Positions 1 through 9,300 of a stretch of DNA of 64,000 nucleotides are shown here, in pieces. The translations under genes and the position numbers were made by a program. The stretch comes from Bacteroidales bacterium. Lineage in GTDB: Bacteria; Bacteroidota; Bacteroidia; Bacteroidales; UBA3824. The notes beneath the pieces are model-generated. The model did no database searches, was not told where the DNA came from, and worked only from the letters and a program-made list of their open reading frames with translations. The stretch spans positions 1 through 64,000 of the forward strand of contig JAEERW010000010.1 in NCBI GenBank assembly GCA_016286055.1. The letters run 5' to 3'. How positions within the stretch are numbered: position 1 is the stretch's first letter; each line of letters starts with the position of its first letter.

Positions 1-88
1 TCAAGCCGAATTATCAAATATTTACAAATATCTGTTCCCGGTATTGTAACAAAGGCGATATATCTATAACCCCATACGTCACAGCGCG
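1..88. other. Window edge, no supported gene
   Basis: Short stretch downstream of the first minus-strand gene. On the minus strand one frame is open from about position 80 to the window edge, but it is too short to judge and could be the start of a gene lying outside the window. I see no convincing promoter or terminator. Confidence 0.3.
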
Positions 89-880
89 TTAGTGCATGAT
101 GTGCGGGGTTAAATTGTCAAAAATATAACCGCCTTGTTTTATTGCCGTTCTGATTTCAGAGTCTAATTTTTCCAAATCGAAATCAGTATTCCAAAACTCG
201 TCTTCGGACATTTTTTTGTACGTTAACAAATAATCAACGCGCAGACGGCTGACAAAATAGAAATAAACACCTTCCCATATTTTTTTGTCGCAATTTATTG
301 TGTCAGAATACGTTTCACCGTTTAAAAACAAAGGCAAAGCATCAGCAGTTTTGGCTGAGGACTGATTTGCAACACAATCAGCCATACCTTCCAATTTCCA
401 ATTTGGCGCAGTTCTATACTTGAAAAATCCCAATTTTTCCTGCTGATAAGAATGTGTCAGTTCATGCGCAACAGTTCCGCTTAATGTGCGCTTGTTAAGA
501 GCCGGACTTGCGGCTTGAACTTCGTCATTGGCGATGTCCGCATCTTGTATATACATTCTGTCTAAAAATTGAAAATTTTTGCCCCGTACAGCGTTGCTGA
601 ATGTAATTGATTTTATCTTAAACTCTGTTGAACTTTTACAGAGATATACGGAATAATTTGACTTTGGCAAGGGGAATCCCTTGTCCGCAAATTTATTCAC
701 TATTTTTTGATACAAATTGTTTAAAACAGTATCGTTGGTTACAACCTCATCGTGGTAATAGATTGTGATGTTGTTAAATTCCGTCTTTGCCATGCCAATC
801 TTGTGGGACATGAAAAAAATCACAACCACCAAAATATAACATACAGTTTGTATGAGATGTTTTTTTGTTTTGCGTTTCAT
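89..880 (-). CDS. Membrane-anchored zincin-like (gluzincin) protein
   Basis: Function unknown beyond a likely zinc metallopeptidase fold. A lysine-rich N-terminus is followed by one hydrophobic segment (roughly residues 8-25 from the chosen start), so the rest should lie in the periplasm or be tethered there. The sequence AHELTHS carries an HExxH zinc motif, and about 20 residues later LEGMADCVA supplies a glutamate in the place of the third gluzincin ligand. That pattern recalls the 'peptidase MA-like' group. An upstream in-frame ATG at 919 would add 13 residues and overlap the preceding gene's stop; the ATG at 880 gives a cleaner signal-anchor, so I prefer it. It follows the gene at 909-2315 on the same strand and may be cotranscribed with it. 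Substrate unknown. Confidence 0.6.
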   Translation of the reverse strand: MKRKTKKHLIQTVCYILVVVIFFMSHKIGMAKTEFNNITIYYHDEVVTNDTVLNNLYQKIVNKFADKGFPLPKSNYSVYLCKSSTEFKIKSITFSNAVRGKNFQFLDRMYIQDADIANDEVQAASPALNKRTLSGTVAHELTHSYQQEKLGFFKYRTAPNWKLEGMADCVANQSSAKTADALPLFLNGETYSDTINCDKKIWEGVYFYFVSRLRVDYLLTYKKMSEDEFWNTDFDLEKLDSEIRTAIKQGGYIFDNLTPHIMH

Positions 881-908
881 TGTTATATAATTTTTATTTA
901 ATTCTACT

Positions 909-2315
909 TTATTCTTCAAACTCCATCAAAAACGGTGATACATGAGTGTGGTCGCCCTCTCCGTCAAAATCTATCCTCACAAATGTATCAACATAATCGT
1001 AAATCTTGTTGGTTTTTGATTGTTCTATGATTCGTTGATAATCCTCTTTTGAGCCGTAAACAACACCCGATGCATTGTGCTTTGACACTTTTACACGGTC
1101 GCCTTTATCAAAAAATACCGGATAGGGCACAAATGCATTTTCAAAACGCTCTGAATCAAGGTTTTCAACCTCGCGAGTTTGTTCATTATCCAACTCACAA
1201 GAATAAAAAGTTAAAAGATAGCCATCTTTATCAGATACCATTTCGCCAAGTTGATTTGGAATATCGTTGATAGAATCAAATTCGGTTTGATGATCAGAAT
1301 CCATATTCCTCATTCCAATGAGAGTATGCGAAACCACGGGCTTTAAGTTTGACGAAATAATTTGATATTTTCTTATAGCAAAACCATTTTCAATTTCCTT
1401 ACAATTTTTAAGAGCGGTTGCATAATCACAATAAATACCGTGAATAGAATGGTCGGGATATTGGACAATAAAAACACAATTTGGAGTGGTTTCTTTGAAT
1501 TTGTTTAATTGCAAGTTATCAAACTTAATACGCTGATTTATTTGAGTTTTAAGTTTTAAATCAGTTGTTGCAAAAGCAATTTGTTTTAATAATTCAGTTT
1601 TCTTTTCATACGGCAACGACCAATTATAAATGATAGTCGCAGTTTCAAAATCGCTAAACTTCCAATCTGTCCGTTCAATTTCCGCTTTCATCGACTTTGA
1701 AAAATAAGGCAACGAAAACAACAATTCATTATTACTGATAGTATTTTTTAGACTATTTAACATCAATAATTCCTCATCAAAATTACTGAAACACAAATAT
1801 TTATCATAATATTTAAATTCTGAACCAAGTAAATAAAGAAGCTTTGCCATAGGACATCCAGAATTGTTAAGATCATCAAACCAACTGAGTGCATATCCTA
1901 AAATACCATATTTATTTATAGCATTAATTGCCGCTTTGCAAACCTCTTGGGTGAAATCGTCAAAGTAAACAATAGTATCCAAAACAAGTTTTATATCTTC
2001 AAACTCAAAATTATGGCTATTGGGATCAGACAGGTCAGAAAAATACTGGATAACTATGTGTAAATCATTATTATTTTTGAACAATTGAACAAAATGTCCA
2101 CATGGCTCATCTTGCCAAACAAATTTACAAGAACTTTCGGATTCTTTATAATTATCTTCTTGATATTTCAAATACCAAAGTCCGCTTAAAAGCGAATTCA
2201 ACGGGTTTTCGCCAACATACGTTGACATAAAACTGTAATGTTTACCATCAACATCCATTTCAATAACCGCTATACCGACGGCTATATAATCAAATGTCAA
2301 GTTAATTGCTGCCAT
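909..2315 (-). CDS. Uncharacterised cytoplasmic protein, 468 aa
   Basis: I do not recognise this protein. It has no signal peptide or membrane segment, is rich in acidic and aromatic residues, and ends in a compact region with GDRVKVSK and a Gly/Asp-rich tail that looks like a small beta-domain. A TATTTTTG element lies 22 bases upstream of the ATG, so it is probably the first gene of a two-gene unit with the downstream zincin-like protein. The pairing of an unknown cytoplasmic protein with a secreted peptidase-like protein is seen here only; no function is inferred. Confidence 0.65.
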   Translation of the reverse strand: MAAINLTFDYIAVGIAVIEMDVDGKHYSFMSTYVGENPLNSLLSGLWYLKYQEDNYKESESSCKFVWQDEPCGHFVQLFKNNNDLHIVIQYFSDLSDPNSHNFEFEDIKLVLDTIVYFDDFTQEVCKAAINAINKYGILGYALSWFDDLNNSGCPMAKLLYLLGSEFKYYDKYLCFSNFDEELLMLNSLKNTISNNELLFSLPYFSKSMKAEIERTDWKFSDFETATIIYNWSLPYEKKTELLKQIAFATTDLKLKTQINQRIKFDNLQLNKFKETTPNCVFIVQYPDHSIHGIYCDYATALKNCKEIENGFAIRKYQIISSNLKPVVSHTLIGMRNMDSDHQTEFDSINDIPNQLGEMVSDKDGYLLTFYSCELDNEQTREVENLDSERFENAFVPYPVFFDKGDRVKVSKHNASGVVYGSKEDYQRIIEQSKTNKIYDYVDTFVRIDFDGEGDHTHVSPFLMEFEE

Positions 2316-2336
2316 ATATCATAGGTTTATCTAATG

Positions 2337-2344
2337 CAAAAATA
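2337..2344 (-). promoter_or_regulatory. TAnnTTTG -10 element for the gene at 909-2315
   Basis: On the minus strand the sequence reads TATTTTTG, matching the Bacteroidetes -10 consensus, 22 bases before the ATG at 2315. Confidence 0.5.
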
Positions 2345-2447
2345 AAAAAAATGAGCAAAAAAGCAAAAGAGTCTTTACGGTATTTTTGTCAACAATGTAG
2401 TTAGAAATATCGAAACGCCGAATTTTGGAAAAAAGTAAAAATAATAG

Positions 2448-2534
2448 AAGTATCTTCCATACAAGATAAAATCACCCCAAAAGTATCTTGCATACAAGAT
2501 AAAAAATACCAAAAAGTATCTTGTATATAAGATA
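2448..2534. repeat. Three palindromic repeats at exact 33-bp spacing (operator array)
   Basis: Three copies of a 21-base imperfect palindrome begin at 2448, 2481 and 2514. The shared core is TATCTTGCATACAAGATA with one or two changes per copy (TTCCATAC, TTGCATAC, TTGTATAT). The third copy extends into a longer near-palindrome ending GATACTT. It lies between the -35-like TTG at 2521 and the -10 element at 2542, exactly where a repressor would block RNA polymerase. The 33-bp period is close to three helical turns, so bound dimers would sit on one DNA face. Confidence 0.75.
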
Positions 2535-2549
2535 CTTTTTGTATATTTG
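2521..2549 (+). promoter_or_regulatory. Promoter of the AAA ATPase gene, overlapped by operator copy 3
   Basis: TTG at 2521-2523 and TATATTTG at 2542-2549 are separated by 18 bases, close to Bacteroidetes promoter spacing. The leader to the ATG at 2566 is short. An in-frame TTG at 2521 that would lengthen the protein falls inside this promoter and is therefore not a start. Confidence 0.6.
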
Positions 2550-2565
2550 CAGAAAAAATATTGAT

Positions 2566-3816
2566 ATGGACAAAGAGTTAGTAAGAAATATTATCGTTGA
2601 AAATCAACAACTTATACAGTCAATTGAGTTGATTGAACGTCCTTTTGAGTTTGAGGACAATGGAAACTATGTGTTTGTGGGTGTTCGTCAAGCGGGAAAA
2701 TCTTATATGCTTTATCAAAGGGCAAAACAATTGTTAAAAGCTGGTTACGACATCGACCAAATCGTTTATATCAGTTTCGACGACGAGCGTATCAACGAAA
2801 TCAAGTCAAACGAACTTGATATTATTTTACAAGCACACAGGCTTTTAACCGACTTGCAGCCTGTGTTGTTTCTCGACGAAATTCAAAATATCGATGGTTG
2901 GGAGCATTTTGCCCGTCGCCTTGCCAACGAAAAATATACTGTATATATCACAGGCAGCAATGCAAAAATGCTGAGCCGCGACATTCAAACAACCCTGGGC
3001 GGAAGATATTGGGACGTTGCGGTTTATCCGTTTTCGTTTGCAGAGTTTCTGAAAGCAAAGAACGTAAAATTGGAAAAAAAATGGCAGTTTTCAAAAACTC
3101 AGGGAACTGTGGCACGGGTATTTGAGGAGTATTTTTATTTCGGCGGATTCCCTGAATTGTTGCACATAAAAGCCCAAAGACAGTGGCTTACAAATATTTA
3201 TAACAAAATATTTTTTAGCGACATTGTGGTTCGCAATTCTGTTAGAAGTGAGGATGCTCTGCGCATTACAGTAAAACGTCTTGCCGCATGTGTAATGCAA
3301 CCCACATCTTACAACCGACTTACCAACTTGATTAAGGCTACCGGCATAAATATCAACGCCTCCACTGTTGCCAATTTTATACAATATCTAAAAGATGCGT
3401 GTCTATTGTTTTCGATAGAAAACTACGCCGACAAATTCGTTGACAAACAGACTACTAAGAAACATTATTTTGTTGACAATGGACTTTTAAACTTGTTTTT
3501 AACCAACCCCGAAACGGCTCTTTTGGAAAATATTTGTGCAATATTTTTATATAAGCATTACGGCGGCGAATTGTATTATTACAACAAAAACATAGAGGTA
3601 GATTTTTTTGTTCCTGACGAAAAAATCGGCGTTCAAGTGTCGTACAGCATCGACGACAGCGAAACACGGGAGCGTGAACTAAAAGCGTTGGCAGCCCTCA
3701 ACAATTTTATTTCTCTAAACCGGGCGTTGGTTATCACCAAAAATACAGAAGAGATTGTGGAATACCAAGGACTTAAAATTGAGATTATACCGGTTTGGAA
3801 ATGGGTGTTATCATAA
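2566..3816 (+). CDS. AAA family ATPase with DUF4143 domain
   Basis: A 416-residue protein of the AAA_14/DUF4143 type. A Walker A motif GVRQAGKS is at residues 39-46 and a Walker B motif LFLDEIQ near 101-107, followed by the sensor-like ITGSNA. The C-terminal half is the DUF4143 region; it includes VDNGLLN and a segment VDFFVPD resembling a restriction-endonuclease-like fold end (the family often carries such a domain). Members are very common in Bacteroidetes and other anaerobes but their biological role is unsettled; defence or DNA-related roles have been suggested. It is a single-gene unit: a triple operator array lies upstream and a bidirectional terminator downstream. No repressor gene is adjacent, so the regulator may act in trans or be the protein itself (inference). 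Confidence 0.85.
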   Translation: MDKELVRNIIVENQQLIQSIELIERPFEFEDNGNYVFVGVRQAGKSYMLYQRAKQLLKAGYDIDQIVYISFDDERINEIKSNELDIILQAHRLLTDLQPVLFLDEIQNIDGWEHFARRLANEKYTVYITGSNAKMLSRDIQTTLGGRYWDVAVYPFSFAEFLKAKNVKLEKKWQFSKTQGTVARVFEEYFYFGGFPELLHIKAQRQWLTNIYNKIFFSDIVVRNSVRSEDALRITVKRLAACVMQPTSYNRLTNLIKATGININASTVANFIQYLKDACLLFSIENYADKFVDKQTTKKHYFVDNGLLNLFLTNPETALLENICAIFLYKHYGGELYYYNKNIEVDFFVPDEKIGVQVSYSIDDSETRERELKALAALNNFISLNRALVITKNTEEIVEYQGLKIEIIPVWKWVLS

Positions 3817-3821
3817 AACAC

Positions 3822-3850
3822 AAAACGCCAACCTTGCTGGTCGGCGTTTT
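3822..3850. terminator. Bidirectional terminator between convergent genes
   Basis: AAAACGCC and GGCGTTTT form a stem that continues as ACC/GGT around a short loop. Runs of T follow on both strands. It separates the ATPase gene from the minus-strand lipoprotein gene. Confidence 0.7.
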
Positions 3851-3869
3851 ATAATAGAGAAATATTGTA

Positions 3870-4712
3870 CTACTTAAACAATTCCACAACTTCGGGATTC
3901 AACTGAGCCTCAATATCTTTGATGGGTAGCACTACCTCGGGCATACCTACCGCGTAGGGAGCGATTTCGTATGCTGCATAAGCAAAAACTACGTTGTTGT
4001 CAACGATATAGGGCTGATTCTGAGGTGCTGGAATGGTAAGAGTGTTGGTGGCTTCATCAAACTTGATATTCTCTTTAAAAAGAATTTCGTAAAGTTCTTT
4101 GTTGTTTTCAACCTCTAAAAACTTGCAAAGCTCAGCGGCAACTTTGTCTTGTAGTTGATCCCAAGCACCGGCTTTGAGCATATTCTGCGAAAGGTTCTTT
4201 CCGTCTGATTTTCTTATCGTTACACCAGAGCCGTATCCTTGACCGTGAACACCACCCAAAAAGTCGTATCCACCTGCGCCAAGTGTTATAACTTTATCGT
4301 TTTCAAACACTTTTGTGATATTGCTCTCGATGTAGTATTCCATCTGGATAGGAACTTCATCGGCAACGTCGTCGGTAACGGTCTTCTTAACACGCTCCAA
4401 TTTTGATGTAACTACCTTGTTGGCAAAGGTTTGTCCATCTTTGGCATCGTCGATTGAAAGATCAAAACGCTCTGCAATGATTCCTTTCAATACGTTTACC
4501 AACGCTTCTGGACCCGACACAGGAAAGTCGGCTTTGATTGTAGCATAGTGAGTGAAACCGCTTTCTTGGAAACCAACGCTATCTGTAAACTGTTGAAATT
4601 TAAGAGGTTCAGCATTGTCGGTGCTTTTAGTTTCGCCATTGTTGCCACCACCAGAGCAGCCTGTCAAAATAGCCGCGCCAAACATAAGTGAAAATGCAAG
4701 TGATTTATTCAT
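3870..4712 (-). CDS. Lipoprotein with DUF3298 (RsiV-like) domain
   Basis: The N-terminus has a lipobox (LTGC, Cys about residue 19), so this is an exported lipoprotein. The C-terminal half carries GGYDFLGGVHGQGYG, which resembles the conserved glycine-rich loop of DUF3298/DUF4163 proteins, a fold shared with the anti-sigma factor RsiV and thought to bind ligands. No membrane helix or anti-sigma domain precedes it, so it is not an anti-sigma factor as built. It follows another lipoprotein gene by 22 bases and is probably the second gene of that operon. Ligand unknown. Confidence 0.75.
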   Translation of the reverse strand: MNKSLAFSLMFGAAILTGCSGGGNNGETKSTDNAEPLKFQQFTDSVGFQESGFTHYATIKADFPVSGPEALVNVLKGIIAERFDLSIDDAKDGQTFANKVVTSKLERVKKTVTDDVADEVPIQMEYYIESNITKVFENDKVITLGAGGYDFLGGVHGQGYGSGVTIRKSDGKNLSQNMLKAGAWDQLQDKVAAELCKFLEVENNKELYEILFKENIKFDEATNTLTIPAPQNQPYIVDNNVVFAYAAYEIAPYAVGMPEVVLPIKDIEAQLNPEVVELFK

Positions 4713-4734
4713 TTTTGTGATAATTTAGATAAAA

Positions 4735-5442
4735 CTAACCTGCAATAGATGTGAATTTTTCGCCGTCCCATTTGAAAGTTCTGTCGTGTTCGCCAGCAGA
4801 TTCGGTGTCAAAGCCGTCTTTGGTAAACGAAGCAGGGTCGATATTTATCGAAGGATCAAGATATTGCACCTCTGTGCCCCAAACATTAGAAATCTTACCT
4901 TGTTCAAAATCATAGTTGGGTTCATTATTAAACATATCGTCGGAGAAAGGCAATTTGCTTACCGGAAGACGTTTGAGAGTGCCGTTTGAATAAGAGAAAA
5001 TCGACACCAAATTGCGACCCCAGCCCGGACGAGAAGAATAGAGCAACACTGTTTGACCGCCATCTTTGTTGTCGAAAAGTGCCAATGTTTCGTAGTAATA
5101 ACCGAGAGCAGAATCATTGCTTTCTTCTTCTTCTGTTGCGTTAGGATCGGGTTCGGTAGCACTGAGAACCTCATTAGTTGCGTCATCGAAAATAACCTGA
5201 GCGGCATTAGCACCCTTTTTAGTGAGTGAGCTCATAGCCTTTTCTACATTCTTTGCCGGAATGTCAAGGTATTCGGAAGTGAGATAACTGCGCCAAACGT
5301 CCTCGATAGTGCCTTTTTGAGCAACGGTATTGGTGTTGTTTTCAGAAGAATTAGTGTTGCCGCCGTTGTTTTGATTGCCCGAGCAACTGGCAAAAAGCAC
5401 TGCTGCGCTCAGCATGGTGCCATAGATAAGGTTTTTAATCAT
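4735..5442 (-). CDS. Putative lipoprotein, 235 aa, unknown function
   Basis: A signal sequence ending in FASC marks a lipoprotein; an Asn/Ser/Thr-rich linker follows, as usual for Bacteroidetes lipoproteins. The mature part is acidic (a run of Glu around residues 100-106) and I recognise no domain. The gene is first in a two-gene operon with the DUF3298 lipoprotein; a TATATTTG element lies about 50 bases upstream of its ATG. Confidence 0.7.
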   Translation of the reverse strand: MIKNLIYGTMLSAAVLFASCSGNQNNGGNTNSSENNTNTVAQKGTIEDVWRSYLTSEYLDIPAKNVEKAMSSLTKKGANAAQVIFDDATNEVLSATEPDPNATEEEESNDSALGYYYETLALFDNKDGGQTVLLYSSRPGWGRNLVSIFSYSNGTLKRLPVSKLPFSDDMFNNEPNYDFEQGKISNVWGTEVQYLDPSINIDPASFTKDGFDTESAGEHDRTFKWDGEKFTSIAG

Positions 5443-5489
5443 TGTTATTAAGTTTTTGAAATTAAATAATTTAATGTGTTTCTTCGGGG

Positions 5490-5497
5490 CAAATATA
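5490..5497 (-). promoter_or_regulatory. TATATTTG -10 element for the lipoprotein pair
   Basis: Minus-strand TATATTTG about 48 bases upstream of the ATG at 5442. The rest of the 5443-5635 gap is AT-rich with a poly-A tract and shows nothing else I can name. Confidence 0.5.
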
Positions 5498-5635
5498 AGA
5501 AAGTTTTTTAATTATAGTACTTTTACAAAAAAAAAAACGAATCTATAAACTCAAATAATTCAACAAAATGACTTCTCCTTCTTTGGTTAGAATATCTCAA
5601 TCGGCGTAGAAACACGTGCGATAGTGATGAAGTTA

Positions 5636-6388
5636 TCAAGGTAAAAATTCAGGACGGTATTCAAAGTGCATTGTATCATAATGATACCAACGTCCACCCC
5701 AAATAAAGCCGTGTTTTTCAAATATTTTCACAATCGCTAATGGAATTCGGTTGACATATTTGATGTGGTCGGTTTCTCCTTTACCCTTGTTACTCCAAAG
5801 CCAATAGTTTGAATTTGCCACATTAATATCGAATGCAATACCATAACTATGAGCACTTTGACGATTTGCACCCCTCACCTGTCGCCAATAAAACGATGAG
5901 GCTTGTAAAAGATATTTTTTGAGTTCGGGCTTGGCTTTAAGCTCCTCGTATACAGCACGTAAATGCTTATCTACACCGTTTACCGTGGTAATTGGCAGTT
6001 GCTGACCAAACCATTCGATTTTTACAAGGTGTTTTTGCACCTCGGCTGCGCTATTGCCATACATTTTTTTGAATAACGCCTCGCAACGACTTCTACCGCA
6101 ATCGTTTAAATATGCAGGTTCGGTGGCTGTGGTATCGTATGTCATCGAAAACATATCCTCAATGTCGCTATTGTCAAGCATAGTAACAAAATCTTTCTCT
6201 TTGCCATCATCGTAGGTAATCTTGGTGCCATCAGGGAAAACAATGGCATTGTCGCTGTAAGACAACTGCATATCGGGATAAGCGTCGATAATTTTCTGAG
6301 CATTGGCAGGTATACGAGCTGCAATCTGAGCCGATACTGGTGTGGCAAACATCATTGCCAAAGAAAGTGCTAATAATGTATTTTTCAT
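5636..6388 (-). CDS. M15 family D-alanyl-D-alanine carboxypeptidase
   Basis: A secreted zinc peptidase expected to trim peptidoglycan stem peptides in the periplasm. Signal peptide residues 1-20 end in VSA-Q. The VanY/M15 signature is complete: SAHSYGIAFDI gives H180 and D187, and YHYDTMHFE gives D238, H241 and E243. WGGRW just before it is also typical of the CwlK/M15C branch. The gene starts three bases after the tamB stop and is probably translated from the same transcript. Two extra cysteines near residues 97-102 may form a disulfide. Confidence 0.88.
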   Translation of the reverse strand: MKNTLLALSLAMMFATPVSAQIAARIPANAQKIIDAYPDMQLSYSDNAIVFPDGTKITYDDGKEKDFVTMLDNSDIEDMFSMTYDTTATEPAYLNDCGRSRCEALFKKMYGNSAAEVQKHLVKIEWFGQQLPITTVNGVDKHLRAVYEELKAKPELKKYLLQASSFYWRQVRGANRQSAHSYGIAFDINVANSNYWLWSNKGKGETDHIKYVNRIPLAIVKIFEKHGFIWGGRWYHYDTMHFEYRPEFLP

Positions 6389-6391
6389 AAT

Positions 6392-9300
6392 TTATGGAGT
6401 TTTAATTTTAGTTTTCTTTTTTCGGACAAATAAGTCATGACGGTTGTTGAACTCTTTTTTAAACGAGATACCAACGCCCTGAGTATAAGGAGCTTGATCA
6501 AGTTCATCTTCGTTGGCCTTATTATACACTTTAAGTTTCACTGTACCGCTCTTGTTGAGATTTACATCCACCTCTACCTCACCTACCACGTTGTTGGTAC
6601 GGTTTGATGTGGTGGTTTTAGATTCACCACCCACACCCACGTTGGTAGATACAGTTACTCGATCATCGAACAACTGGGTAGAGAGTGCCACCTCCAATTC
6701 ACTGCTTGTGGATTGGTCGCCAAGCGAATAATTAACACCCACATCCACTTTATCGCTGATGTCGCTAAGCCAATGGTTTATCTGGTTGCTGACTATCTCG
6801 CCAGGATTGTAAGTAAATAATGAATTCTCTTGGTTTTGCAAACCAGGCAACGGTTGAAACTGACTCAGCAAAAGCAAAGAAATCACTTGTTTGTTGATAT
6901 TTCCTTCATCGAGATTCGACAACTGTGTTTGAATATCGTCGTAGTTTCCATCGAGTTTAACACCAAACGAAACCTCAGGTTCGTTCAAATCTCCTTTCAT
7001 ATTCAAAAGACATTGTACAGGAACTTTTTTGTTGCGGTAATCTTCATCAACCATTAGGTTGTAGAGGTTTACACGCCTTAGCTTATACACCGCCGAAATA
7101 TCCACAACGGCATCCATCGGATCGCCATTCCAACGGAGCAACCCACCCTTCACCACTTCAAACTTTTTGCTTATCACATTCTGCATGGTAAATAAATATT
7201 CTCCTTTTTCCACGGTCAAGTTGCCAAACATGCTAAAATCTCCTGCGCTCGAAACCACAAGCCGCAGGTCACCGTTAGCCGATGCCTTAAGTATATTTCC
7301 AGTGGTTTCGTCTAATATCACCTGCACTTCGGCATCGGGAGTAACTTCAAGATTAAAATTCATTTTCAAACCCGAAAGGTCGGCTCCATGACGTTGATTT
7401 TGAAAATGGAGAGTGTCGTGCGAAACAAATGTCATAAACTCGTTAGTGGCGTCAACGTCGCTCGCACCATACATAGGAAGATAAACAATGGTATTTTTTT
7501 CAGTCTTGACACGTCCATCAACATCAATCATACGCAAGGGGTTGCCACGCAAAAAGATATTGCCCGATGCATATGCCTTGCCGTAAAAGAGCGATGTATC
7601 GGTCTGTTTGGCATTTAAAAACATAAAGTTCTTAACTGCAAGACTCAGGTTCATATCAATATCTTCAAAATTATGGTGCGCAATAGTGCCCTGCAAAATA
7701 GCACTTCCCGACTTGCGGTCGCTGTAAAGGGTTGTTTTATGGATTTTAATAAGGTTATTATCAAGAGTAATACCAAGCGAATCGTTAATATCATATTGAG
7801 TGCCAAGTGACATTATCCTGAAATTACCTCCGTGAACGCTCAACTGTGCCATCACTTTAGGGTCTTCTATTTTTCCTTTTACCCGCGCATACCCCGAAAG
7901 ATTGGTGTAATTAGATGATTTAATGTAGTTTTCGTAAAACGGACGGAAAGTATTGAAAGGCAAACTGAGAATATTAAGCGTAAAATCAATCTCCTTTGAT
8001 TGGATGTTGCACGTTCCAAAACCGTGTATCGGCATCAAGGTATCTTTATCCATTAGCTCCTTGTTGAGCAGACGACGCTTGGTAAAAATATCGATTTTTA
8101 TCAGCGAGTCAATTGGCTGAAAATCGCAATTTGCAACAACATTGCCGAGATTTACATCATTATAGACAAGATTTTCGATAGTATTGTGCGAACGGAAAAG
8201 CGGAATGTCGCCATAAACGTTTTTAACATCCGTATTGCCCGAGAGCACACCTTTTATATTTAATCCACCTACAAATTTGTTTAAAAACTCAAGGTTGAAA
8301 TTCTGAATGTTGGCGATAAAGTTTTTCTCAGGATCGGCACTAATTGTACCGTCTAAGGTTATCTGCTGGTTTTCAGCAAACAAGCCAAAATCTTTTATGT
8401 CGATATCTGTGGAATCTATCGCAACTGTGCTTTCTTTAATATCCCATTTTGAATTAAGAATATAAAGTGAACTTGGATGTACCGTGGTCTCTATAATAGG
8501 AAAATGCGACGGCAAATAATGCTGCCGCAAAACAACATTACCATTGATAGTGCCCTCATTTTTAACAGAGTCGGTATTGAACCAAGAAAACATATAAGAG
8601 GCAGTGTCGTTTCGGGCTGTTATATTAATAGATGGATTCTTGATTCTCAAATCCTTTGAAACGTCAACAGAATCGGCTGTGACATCAAGAATAAAGTCGC
8701 GGCCAAGTGCGTGAACACTAACATTCAGATTGTCGGCACAATAGTCGTTGTATTTAAGACTATCAGTTTGAATGTCGGTATAAATGTGCCGACGCAAGGT
8801 ATTAAATCCTCCTTTAATAGAAGTTCGATCGCTAATAAACAGTTCAGGTATAAAAAACTCGGTTACTGTGGAAGGATTCTTAAAATTAATTGAAAAATCG
8901 AAATTGTTGCCAAGATTGCGCTGAAAATCAGGATCATTGAATGAACTTGTGCGACGTCGGCGTGTAGTAGTTTGGGCAAGACGTTGTTTAGCCCTGTTTA
9001 CGGCTGCTGAATCTTCATAATTCAACGACGGCAAAACCATATAGGCAAAATTGCTCATAATCCGGGCCAACTGGTCGGAACGAAGAAGCCCCTTTAAATC
9101 AGCATCAACATAATCGCTCCGCAATTCAACCGAACGTAATGGCAAACCACAGATATACTGGTCGATAAAAGCCCTTACACGAAATTCGTCAATAGAAAAG
9201 AGCTCACCATCGCGCAAGAAATTTAGTTTTTCGGTGAGAATAAGGTTGCCATTAACATTGTCAACATCGGAACCTTCTAAATCGGCAGTGAGTGCAAAAT

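Noticed and set aside
2448-2534. CRISPR array
   Set aside because: Three short palindromic repeats with 12-base gaps, no spacers of CRISPR length and no cas genes; better explained as operators.
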